A stretch of 64,000 bases of DNA, taken from NCBI GenBank assembly GCA_035610365.1, contig CM069434.1, positions 102,722,806 to 102,786,805 of the forward strand. Direction: 5' to 3'. The position numbers were made by a program, and so were the translations under genes. Shown piece after piece: positions 36,250-45,963 of the stretch; the stretch's first letter is position 1; each line of letters opens with the position of its first letter. Under the pieces are notes generated by a model, which saw only the letters and a program-made list of their open reading frames with translations, was not told the origin of the DNA and made no database searches. Source of the stretch: Aquatica leii. Lineage: Eukaryota; Arthropoda; Insecta; Coleoptera; Lampyridae.

Positions 36250-36855
36250 TCTAACGCCTGGGTAACATTTTCTGATGGTGCAAGCGTTTTAACGTATTAT
36301 TTTCTAAATAAATAAATACTTTTACAGATATTATATAATTTTGAACAGTGACGGAAAAATTACTAAAATACTATAAAAAGTAGAAAAGCGAAGATACAAA
36401 TCTTATTAAAAGCATACAGTTGAAAAAGATGGCTTTGAAGTTAGTAATTATTAGTTTGAGTCAGAAGAAAAACCTCTAGAAAAAAGCGAAACTATCGAAG
36501 ACATATTCGTTACGTTTCTGCAATCTAGACTATTGCAAAAATTATGTTGCTAGCAACGGATTTAACAAATAAAACAAATGCCAATCTTGACACAATATGC
36601 AAACACTTAGCCACAGCAAAGTTTCGGATAAACACAAACCCGGATCCCAATCTGGTACTTTTAGAATTTTTCGACTTTTCTTGTCGGACCAATTTCAAAA
36701 AAGAGTTTAGAACACACTACGATCCAACTTTATTGGTGGCAATGAATTCATCGAGATGAAGTTTGCTATATCAACATCTGTCTTCACTTTACCATAGTAG
36801 GAACAATAATAGACATTTGGGTTCTTTTTGATTTCTCATTTGTGTAGAATACCAC
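36250..36855. other. AT-rich spacer with one unassigned ORF
   Basis: An ORF at 36544-36759 (71 codons, plus) has no recognisable domain. It precedes the piggyBac relic and could be a displaced piece of it or of another element; nothing supports a function. Confidence 0.3.
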
Positions 36856-36859
36856 AATT

Positions 36860-37535
36860 AATGCACATTTAAATGCATATCCACCCAGTGAGAGTAAGGA
36901 TGAAAACTTTGATAATAGTGATGAAGATTCCAGTTAAATGCCAACAAAAAGAAATTCTTCAGGTGAAGATAGTGATGAAACATCAGAAAAGGATGAATCT
37001 ATTGTTGCCTGCACATCAGCAAGAAACAGACAAAAAAATACAATCACAAAAGTTACATACACATGGAAAAGAGTGCCTTCTACGTCTCCTTCGTTACAAA
37101 TGCCATCATTTGTTACTGAAAGATGAACCTGAAATAGGTAGACCCTGTCAATACTTTGATAAAAGTATTCGAAGTCATTGTTTTTGAAAGTAACAGATAT
37201 GCTTTACAAAAAAATGTAAATAAGCCACTCAACCTGCATGAAAAAGAATTGGAAATATTTTTAGGTATTGTGATTTACATGTCAATTCTTGGGCATCCAA
37301 GAACTAGAATGTTTTGGGTAAAAGAAACAAGAATACCACAAGTAGCAGAACGGATATCTCGAGATAGGTGGGAAATTATAAAATCTTATATTCATTTTGC
37401 AAATAATGAAGACAAGGTGAGAGGGCCTGATCATGATATGTTACATAAAATTAGGCCACTTGTTACTCATTTATGTAGTAAGTTCAAAAAACAATTACCG
37501 TTGCCTCAAATGTTGTGCGTAGATGAACAAATAGT
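36860..37535 (+). pseudogene. piggyBac transposase N-terminal half
   Basis: An acidic Ser-rich N-terminus (GEDSDETSEKDES near 36960) leads into the DDE_Tnp_1_7 start: ESNRYALQKNVNKPLNLHEK, EIFLGIVIYMSILGHPRTR, RDRWEIIKSYIHFANN, ending at QMLCVDEQIV (about 37507-37536). After DEQIV the family would continue with a GR-rich PFKGR segment, but the sequence departs here and pogo-like coding follows. Frames shift at about 37130. Left inverted end not found. Confidence 0.85.
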
Positions 37536-39440
37536 AGGGGAGGTTCACCTAAAATGGGATAGTAAGGTAAAACATACATAACTGTAATAAGACAGTTTTG
37601 AAAAACGTTACGTTACCTAATGTCAAAAAATGACCTAAACTGTCACTTTTATTAACGGAATTAGTCAACAATTGAGTGAAGAGAATATGGTAAGGGCTCT
37701 AGAAATGATTTCAACTGGGTAGTATGGTTATTTAAAAGCTGCAATGTGCCAAGAACTACACGTGAACGCCGCACCAAAGAAACTAATAAAGTGAGAAAAG
37801 GGTCAGAAAAAGGTTTAGGTAGTAGAACAAATACCTTCACGAAAGAACAAGAACTCCAACTGTTCAACTACATCACAAATATGGAAACAATGATATTTGG
37901 TTTATCTTCCATTTTGTGTCCGAAGTTTGGTTTTTTAGTTTGCTCAAAAGAATAACATAAAACATCATTTTAATGTTGATAAGAAAGTCGCTGGTTGGCA
38001 CTGGCTAACAGCTTTCCTTAAAAGACACCATCTTTCTTTTCGAACTCCAGAAGCGACTTCTGTCGCAAGAGCTAAAAGTTTTAACAAAACTAATGTTACG
38101 ATGTTTTTCGATCTATTAGAACCTTTACAAGAGCGATATCATTTTCCACCATCCAGAGTCTATAATGTCGATGAGACGGGGATCACTACGGTCCAGGGAC
38201 GTCCTTCCAAAGTTATTGCATTAACTGGGTGCAAACAAATAGGTTCACTAATTTCAGCGGAGCGTAGCACTCTATGTACAGCAGTTATTTGTATGCTGCT
38301 GTGGGATGCATACCACCTATGATAATATTCCCTCGTATGCGCTACATGCCACCCATAAGGATGGATGCAACTTCATTTGTTCGAGAAGTGGTTTGATCAC
38401 TTTTTGGCATTTTCTGGCTCATCCAAAAAGAACCAGACTCTTCTGATTTTGGATGGCCATAAGACACATACACAGAATATGCCTGTTATTCAAAAAGCTC
38501 GAAAGCATGGAGTTTCCATTTTATGTTTACCACCCCACTGTAGCCACAGAATGCAACCATTGGATGTTTCATTTATGTATCCCCTTTCAACTTTTTATAG
38601 TCAAGAAGTTGAGACATATTTATGCAATCATCCTGGGAAAGTTGTCAGCATTTATCAAATTGGAGAATTATTTGGCAAATCCTACCTAAGGGCCAACAAT
38701 TGCTATTAATGGATTTAGAAAGACTGGAATATATCCAACCGATTGTAATGTTTTTAGTGAAGATATGTTTGCTGCAGCAGTGCCAACCGATGTTCCCAAA
38801 ATCGACAAAAATCACAATAATAATCATGAGGAAGTACGACAAGAGACTCCTCAATCAGAAACACCTCAGGAAAAGCAGAAACAGAAAGAAGTTTTAAGAA
38901 CTAATCTAACCCGCCCTGAAACTCCCCAACCTTCGACATCGAGAGCATCTAACAATAATGCTTCTGACTGCGAAGGAAAGGAAGAATCACTCTACTATAC
39001 ACCGGAACAAATCCAGCCCTACCCCAAAGTTGTCACAAAATCATCGAAAAGTTGCAAAAAACGCAAGACGGAAAAGGCAGCAGTTTTAACTAGCACTCCG
39101 TATAAGGACGACCTGAACGAAAGACGCAAAACGTCATAAAAGAGTAACAAAACGTCCCACTGTAAAATCAAGATTGGGAAAAGGTAAACGGCAACATGTA
39201 GTGATTAAAAAAATCAACGTAAAGGAAACGTCTGATGGTAGCAGCTCATCTGATGAGGATCCAGAGTGCTTCTACTGTAGAAATAGCTCTAGCAAAAGCA
39301 AAAGTGAGGACGGGTGGATCAAATGTATCCACTGCAATCGGTGGGTCTACGATGCTTGTGCCGGCGCCGAAGAAGACGATGTAGATTTCCTGTGCTATTA
39401 TTGCAACGGAAAGTGTTTTTTTTCTTGTTTTTGTTACTTA
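37535..39440 (+). mobile_element. pogo/Tigger-like transposon inside the piggyBac relic
   Basis: It lies exactly between the two halves of a piggyBac reading frame. Its coding region is described next. A TA at 37535-37536 precedes GGGGAGG at the left junction and could mark the end, but no inverted partner was found on the right, so the boundaries are approximate. The central 300 or so codons of the piggyBac are missing as well, so the site also suffered a deletion. Confidence 0.7.
37660..39440 (+). pseudogene. pogo-like transposase with C-terminal PHD-type zinc finger
   Basis: N-terminal psq-like HTH in broken frames (about 37665-37900, FTKEQELQLFNYITNME), then the CENPB-type segment GWHWLTAFLKRHHLSFRTPE (about 37993-38052). 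The DDE_1 core follows: YNVDETGITTVQG (first Asp, about 38161), LLILDGHKTH (second Asp, about 38440), LPPHCSHRMQPLDVSFM (third Asp in PLD, about 38530). A long Ser/Glu/Pro-rich linker (38765-39139) is followed by CFYCRN...WIKCIHCNRWVYDACAG...CYYC (39268-39410), a PHD-like Cys/His finger seen at the C-terminus of many insect pogo transposases. All three catalytic Asp are readable; frameshifts near 37950, 38320 and 38700 inactivate it. Confidence 0.87.
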
Positions 39441-39469
39441 GATTAGTTTTTTCAATTAAGTTTTTTTGT

Positions 39470-39660
39470 TTCAATAGAGCAACGAAAGAAAAAAAAAGGG
39501 GCCCAACACAACCAATTCCTCAGTTTGATGTGAGACAAGACAACATTGGACATTTCCCTATTGAAGACGTTGCCCGTCAAATGTGTTAAAAAACCTAGCT
39601 GCGGTCTTAAAACCTTTTTCAAATGTGTTAAGTGCTATATATATTTGTGCATTTCAAAAA
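39470..39660 (+). pseudogene. piggyBac C-terminal tail resuming after pogo
   Basis: [20 protein letters not shown] near 39500-39560 then ARQMCKK with a following Cys-rich stretch across a frameshift ([20 protein letters not shown] near 39600-39660). This is the linker and zinc-binding cysteine-rich domain that end piggyBac transposases. With the N-terminal half before the pogo insertion it defines one interrupted piggyBac gene. Confidence 0.75.
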
Positions 39661-40069
39661 AACCTAATTGTTTTATAACATTTCATAAATGACACATTTT
39701 TTATATGTATGTTTTCAACTGAATTTTTTTTTTGTCAGAAAAATAATTCAGACAACAAGAGGTTAAGTAACAATAAACAATAAAATAACAGTTTTAATCA
39801 AACAGTAGATGGGTGCAGTTCATTGTGGTTACAATGCATTTTCTAAAAGAATGTAGAGAATAGTGCGTTTAATTAACAAAATATATCATGACAAAAAATG
39901 TACGTGATTGCTATGCCTTTATTAAGAGGTAGAACACCTACTAGAAATATAAATAAATAAATTTTTTTCTGTTGCATAAAACATTTTTGAGAATTAAAAT
40001 TAAAAAGATTCTAACATTAGAATGTCTTCCGGGTTTGGACCGTGTCATAGTTGCAACCGGAGCTGCCAA

Positions 40070-40108
40070 CGTTTCGCCCACTTTCGTAAGGGGCTTCATC
40101 AGGGCGTG
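40070..40108 (-). ncRNA. Hammerhead ribozyme core, Penelope copy 3 left arm
   Basis: On the minus strand: CTGATGA, then the stem GCCC...GGGC enclosing CTTACGAAAGT, then CGAAAC. All invariant hammerhead core positions I can check are present. It lies in the inverted left arm; the direct right arm has lost it. Confidence 0.75.
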
Positions 40109-40350
40109 AGATAAATCGCAAAACTCAAACAAGCAATCGAAATCTAACTAAGAACTTCTCAAAAGTTAGGTTATCCACTTGTAAAACAAGCCATAACCTA
40201 AACTATGAAAAGGTAAGAAAGAAAACGATAACCTGAAAAAGCAAACGAAAATCTAACAAAGAACCACTACCGAGTTAGGTAATCAACTTGTGAACCAAGC
40301 CAGATTCTAAACTCCGTAGAAGTGACTTAAGAAGAAATGGTCTCCGTATT

Positions 40351-41655
40351 ATTCAACGTCTAGAAACTATAAAACTTGAACCCCAAGATCTTCTCGTGAG
40401 CTTTGATGTTACTTCACTTTTTACTAAAGTTCCTATTAAGGATTCGCTTATTATCATCAAACAGATTCTGTCTCAACATGGCAAGGACTTGAGTTTGGTT
40501 CCTCTTATTGAAAAGTGTCTATCCTCTACTTACTTCCAATTTGATAATAAGTTTTACGAACAAGTTTTTGGTGCTGCTATGGGTTCTCCTCTATCACCTG
40601 TTGTAGCTAACATTTTTATGGAATCCTTTGAAACGGTTGCTTTAGAATCATCAATATTCAAACCTAAAGTGTGGTTTAGATATGTTGACGACACGTTTAT
40701 TGTTTGGTCTCATGGTCATCTTGAATTGTCTAAGTTTCTTGATCATCTTAACAATCAACACTCAGATATCAAATTTACTATGGAGATCGAAAGTAACGGT
40801 TCTCTTCCATTTCTTGACGTTCTTGTGACTCGTAAGCCCGACGGACTTCTAGGCCATTCTGTTTATCGCAAACCCACCCATACGGACAGATACCTTCATG
40901 CTTCGTCTCATCATCATCCTGCACAGAAACGTTCTGTTATTGAATCTTTGGTCCATCGTGCCTTTTCTATTTGTCAACCTGAGAATCTAGACTCAGAACT
41001 CCGTCATCTTACTAGAACTAGAGTTATTAATCGTCGTTTACATCCACGTACTTGATTACCTAAGAACATTTCTACTCCCGAATCCAACCCGAAATTGGCC
41101 TTTTTACCCTACATTCACAAGGTTACAGATCAAATAGGGAAACTCCTTCGTAAGAATGGTATTAAACCCATATTCAACTCGACAGGCAAAATCTCTCAGA
41201 TTCTTCCTTCTCCCAAAGACAAATTTCCTACACTTTCATCTCAAGGTGTATACCAAATTCCCTGTTCTTGTGGTTTAGTCTACATTGGTGAAACCGGTCG
41301 TTCCGTCATTACTCGCATTTCAGAACATGATCGTTGTATAAGGAAAAGGTATACTTCCAAGTCTGCGGTCGCTGAACATCATTTTACTACAGGTCACAAG
41401 ATAGATTTTGATAATGTTTCGTTGATTGCCAAATCTCCATTCTTTTTCAACAGGAAATTCCGAGAAAGCATAGAAATCATCAAACACCCCAATAACTTCA
41501 ATCGCGATCATGGTTTTAAACTATCCCCTCTTTGGTTCCCGGTTATTAGTCATTTATCAAAGACACGCCCCCTAGCAACCGTAACCCAATCAGGGTCGAG
41601 CTTAATCATCCGTGACGATCCTTTTCCTTTAAATACGGAGACCATTTCTTCTTAA
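40351..41655 (+). pseudogene. Penelope RT and GIY-YIG endonuclease, one stop
   Basis: A single frame runs from 40351 to 41655 broken only by TGA at 41053-41055 (CGA, Arg, in the 54-kb copy). It starts inside the RT: IKLEPQDLLVSFDVTSLFTK (about 40369-40428), AAMGSPLSPVVANIFMESFE, catalytic RYVDDTFIVWSHG (about 40678-40716), FLDVLVTRKPDG, HTDRYLHASSHHHPAQK. Relative to the 54-kb copy 11-12 residues before RVINRRLHPRT are missing in frame. The GIY-YIG domain is intact: GVYQIPCSCGLVYIGETGRS (about 41245-41304), SAVAEHHFTTGHKIDF, then FNRDHGF near 41500. The N-terminal third of a full Penelope protein is absent. Confidence 0.92.
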
Positions 41656-41992
41656 GTCACTTCTACGGAGTTTAGAATCTGGCTTGGTTCACAAGTTGAT
41701 TACCTAACTCGGTAGTGGTTCTTTGTTAGATTTTCGTTTGCTTTTTCAGGTTATCGTTTTCTTTCTTACCTTTTCATAGTTTAGGTTATGGCTTGTTTTA
41801 CAAGTGGATAACCTAACTTTTGAGAAGTTCTTAAATAGATTTCGATTGCTTGTTTGAGTTTTGCGATTTATCTCACGCCCTGATGAATGGCAGCTCCGGT
41901 TGCAACTATGACACGGTCCAAACCCGGAAGACATTCTAATGTTAGTATAGATTCCGGCCGTGGAAGCCTTCGCTATTACATTAAAAAGATTC

Positions 41993-43902
41993 ACTCGAAC
42001 TTTGATATAAGTTATATACACGGTGGCTTTGCAATGTGATAGTTCATGAAGAAGACTTTATTTTCAAGTTGCAACATGACTCTAAATGTTTGAAGTATAT
42101 TTTAACAAGTTTTAGTTAGTTTTCAAACGTATCTAATCCTTAAGAACTTGTTAAGTTTTAAAACAAGTCAGATTGACATTAATACGTCAATTTAATTACA
42201 AGTAACCGACCCAAGCACTCAATTAAAGTAAATTATATTGTAAAATCAATTAAGTTTTAACGTTGAAATGTTCAAGTAATAACAGGTAAGGAAAGTAAAT
42301 AAATAAATAAAATAATATAACGATACTATATATAAGTATGAGCAAAAGTTTTTTCTTAGCTAACCGGAAAAACTGCTGTAACGACCTCAGTCTAGTTAAT
42401 CTGCCTATTCTGTTACAAGTTTTTGCACTAATACGGACTAATAGAATACGAGCAACGGTTAAAAATACCTAAAGTTATAGAAAATAAAATGTCACAATAC
42501 AAGGTTTTTAAATTCTAAAATGTTTATTCAATAAATCGAAATGTTTTGTTTGTTGATTATTCGGTTCATTATTTTGAAAAACGTTTACTGCTTTTGTTTT
42601 AAAAAAATCTCAATACCCAGAACGTCAAAATTAAGTAATTACCATGTACTAAAATTTAGAATCGATTAAAAAAGTTTAAGACGTTATCAAAACTACTTTT
42701 ACTTAATTTAATCACGTTGTATATCATATTACGTGCACGACAAGATTAGTGTTAAAACACTTGTGATAAAGATCTAACGTTGCGGTTAACTATAAACAAT
42801 TAACAAGAAACATTTGTTCATATTCATGTTTGTGCAAATAGAGATAAAAAGTGGAAATTTTAAAATAGCAGAGAATTTTCGTACTTTCTTCTAAAGTAAA
42901 AGTTAGATGCTAAGTTGTACTGTTGAATGTTCTGTGCTTTAACAAACGGAGGAAAAACAAAGCACTCTTTGCGTCGTTTTGTGACAGTTTATAAATATTG
43001 ATTTCAACATTTTATTTCAAAATAAGAACGTAAATCTCAAAGCATCGTAATTTCAGTAATCTCAAGTTATTATAACCAACCGGAAAACGAATGGCTTCAT
43101 TTTTGGCAGATGGAAAACTCGTAGTACTTTGCAAGAGACCTAACCATCACTTCCGACTTGTTTTGACTAATTGGAAGCAGGATTTGCTGAAAAATATTCT
43201 GTCACGACAATAATTTATTTACGATAAAGTCCCTTAAAATCAGAACACACTTAGTAATTTTAATTCAGCCGAGTATCACATCATCCCGATATAAAAATAT
43301 AGTCAAAATAATACTTATTAGATCAAAAGCTTCTGGTATCTTTTTTATACAACAAAGAAAATTACAACAGCCCTTTTAACAAAACCAAAGTTGCACAACT
43401 TACAAAACCACAAGTTGCCAATAGGTAAAGTATCAGGAGAAAGAAAATTATTAACTCTACAACAAATGATCTACAATTTTAAAGAACACGTGTTTGAAAG
43501 TTTCGGGTTTTAAATAGTTGTCATCAGGTACGAATGCTTTTGAGTAGTTGCCTACACCCAATTCGTAAAGTATAATTACGTTTCATCTACAAGTATGTTA
43601 CTAGCTCAGTTTGTAGATGGTCTTCCTCCTTTATCCGAGCAATAATGGCACTGAGTTACTCAATTCACTCAGTGACACTACAGCCGGAGTGTGAGAAATA
43701 CCAATTAAACGTAAGCTGGAAAAGGAAAAACTAGTCAGTTTTCAATGCTTAACTGCAACGTTTACAATACCTGTAAAGAAGTAAAAAACAGCCCGCATAT
43801 CTGATTATCTTAGAAACGTTACCTAGACCTGGAAAATCGTGCTGATACAATTAAAACAAAACTTTTCCGAACAAAGATGAATACATTGAGAACGATAACA
43901 GA
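41993..43902. other. AT-rich DNA, nothing recognised
   Basis: No coding signal or repeats of note. Confidence 0.4.
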
Positions 43903-44162
43903 CAAAACCAGATATGACCGTAAAAAAAACTAAAAACGTAAAACAACATTGTGTAATAATACACATAGTAAATTTAGTAAAAAGAAGAAAAAGAAAATGG
44001 AACAACCACGTCGGCGGAGCAAAAGAAAATAGGCAAACCAGATATGACCGTAAAAGAAAAATAAAGACGTAAGATAGAACATTGTGTAATAATACACATA
44101 GTAAAATTAGTAAAAAGAAGAAAGAGAAAATGGAACAACCACGTCGACCGAGCAGAAGAAAA
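43903..44162. repeat. Tandem duplication, two 130-bp units
   Basis: Units 43903-44032 and 44033-44162 are near-identical: each has CAGATATGACCGTAAAA, ACATTGTGTAATAATACACA and GGAACAACCACGTCG in the same order and spacing. The plus strand gives MEQPRR in each unit. The origin is unknown; it looks like a local duplication of an A-rich, possibly once coding, segment. Confidence 0.85.
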
Positions 44163-44931
44163 TAAATTAATCAGAATCACCAGAGACTTTAAACCAGAAG
44201 GAAGAAGAATCCTAGCAGACCACAGAAGAGATGCATCAATAACTGAGCATCTACCTCTTTAGAATCATAGAAACACGTGAAGAAAAACAGGATTTATGTT
44301 ACATAAAAAATGAGAAGAAGCAAAAAGAAGCTCAATTAATGAAGAGGACATCTTGTCGCATAGTAGAAAACATTGACTACGTTACAGATTCTGAACAACA
44401 AAATTCAAATCAAAAAGAATATAATTCTGTGTTGGATAAACTGGAACAGAAAGATATTACCGAGCAACGTTGAAACTCAAGTCAAAATCGTGACTGAGAA
44501 GAAACTGACGGCAGACACACTGATGAACAACAAGCTATGTTAAACATCAGGGCGTTAACACAAGAAGAATGCCAAAACAACAACAAAAATATTATATATA
44601 TTTTAAATTTTTTTATAGGACGACAATTATGTTTTGCATGAAGACACCAAAGACCTTTCTTCCAGCACTGCATTTTATTAAGTCTTCTAGTTCCATAAGG
44701 TTATAAATTCAACCCTATTTATGTATATACCAAAATGTACCGTTTGTCCGTGAGAAGAATCATATTTTTCTACGTTCAATATTCAAAAAAATCCAAAAAT
44801 AATTGTAGAAAGGTTAAAACCGTTCTCACCCCTTGTGTTTGTTTAAATAATTTTCTTACAAGTGGTAATACGGCTATAAAACTTTTTTCGCGCGAAGGCT
44901 TTTTTTACTCTTGTAAAATCTCTGTGTTTCG
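44163..44931. other. A-rich DNA, no recognised gene
   Basis: The first part (44165-44260) has a short open reading RITRDFKPEGRRILADHRRD, basic and possibly an element remnant, but no family could be named. The rest holds only short ORFs. Confidence 0.35.
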
Positions 44932-45164
44932 CATAATTTGGAAGGAAGAAAATGTTTTCTCAAACACTGATAACCGATATTCTTAGTACAAGCTTAATAA
45001 TAAAAAAAATTGATGTGGTAGACACAAAGACAAAACCTTTTTTACAATAACTGTTCAATGTGACCTCCATTAACGCAGATGTCAATTCGACGTAAAAAAT
45101 TGAAATGCGCCCTTCTTGAAACATCGTCGTTTTCTCGTAGCGGGTTTTCAGAATTTTGAATTCT

Positions 45165-45900
45165 GGCATCAGATGAAGAAGTTTCGAGAATTTAAATCGA
45201 GAGACCGCGGATGCCATCGAATGGGTGCTTCTTGTCCCCTACGAGCAAATTGTTCATTAAGATATTCTCTTACGACACGTGCAAAATGACCGTCGTACAT
45301 GAAGAACATTTTTCGACGCAAATTAATGGGCAAGTCTTCTACTAACTCTGGCAAACTTTTTTGAAGAAAACAAGGTAACTAGCTCTATCCAGACAATCAG
45401 GCAATCGGAAAACTGAAAAAAATTCCGACCCAGACATTAATTTTAAATTCTTGTTAATAATGTTTATCTGCATAAATATGCTCATTGTGTCAGTTCGTCA
45501 TGCCACGATGTGTAAAAGCAGACTCATCAGTAAACCAAATATTAGTGTAAAATCCGTTGTCGACTACACTGCACTTTCGAACAATTTGTGAAAAATTTAA
45601 ACGTGACCTCCGTAGTCAAGTGCCAATAATTCTTGCACTGGCTGGATGTGGAATGAACGAAGTAATTGATCTCAAAAGATTCGACTTACAGTGCTTTTTG
45701 GAATCCCAGTCTCTCGTTGCAAAGTTCTGGTCTCAGGATTTTCATCAATTCTTTGAAGAATTACATCTTTCGCAATAGGTGTTCGGGCTTGTCGAGGTCT
45801 TCCAAATTCTCCGGTTTGGATACTTCTCTCAATAACAACCACAGCAATATCAATTAAAGCAATAAGGGTGATTACGATAAAAAAAACAATACAAAAGCAA
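45165..45900 (-). pseudogene. Mariner transposase (DD41D-like), broken
   Basis: From 45850 downward on the minus strand: HTH region GRPRQARTPIAKDVILQR with ETGIPKSTVSRIF (the IPKSTVSR recognition-helix pattern), then across stops FTDESAFTHRGMTN (first Asp, about 45520), INVWVGIF, and FFMYDGHFARVVREYLNEQF (second Asp, about 45305; the usual APP after DG is deleted) and RSLDLNSRNFFI (third acidic position area, about 45180). The layout matches the DD41D transposase at 10.9 kb more than classical DD34D mariner. Several frameshifts. Confidence 0.8.
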
Positions 45901-45963
45901 CTAAAAATGAACAAATTATTGTAATATTCACTGTCAACAATAAACTGGGACGATTATAAGTTT

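Larger units (their letters stand above)
40012..41979 (+). mobile_element. Penelope-like element, copy 3 (family B), 13-bp TSD
   Basis: Flanked by a perfect duplication ATTAAAAAGATTC at 39999-40011 and 41980-41992. The 5' part (40012-40350) is an inverted copy of the 3' end (41632-41946), so the element carries terminal inverted repeats of about 320-340 bp around a 5'-truncated RT/endonuclease ORF. The right terminus adds GATTCCGGCCGTGGAAGCCT. The right arm lacks 26 bp present in the left arm, exactly the hammerhead core. Best preserved of the family-B copies here. Confidence 0.92.
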
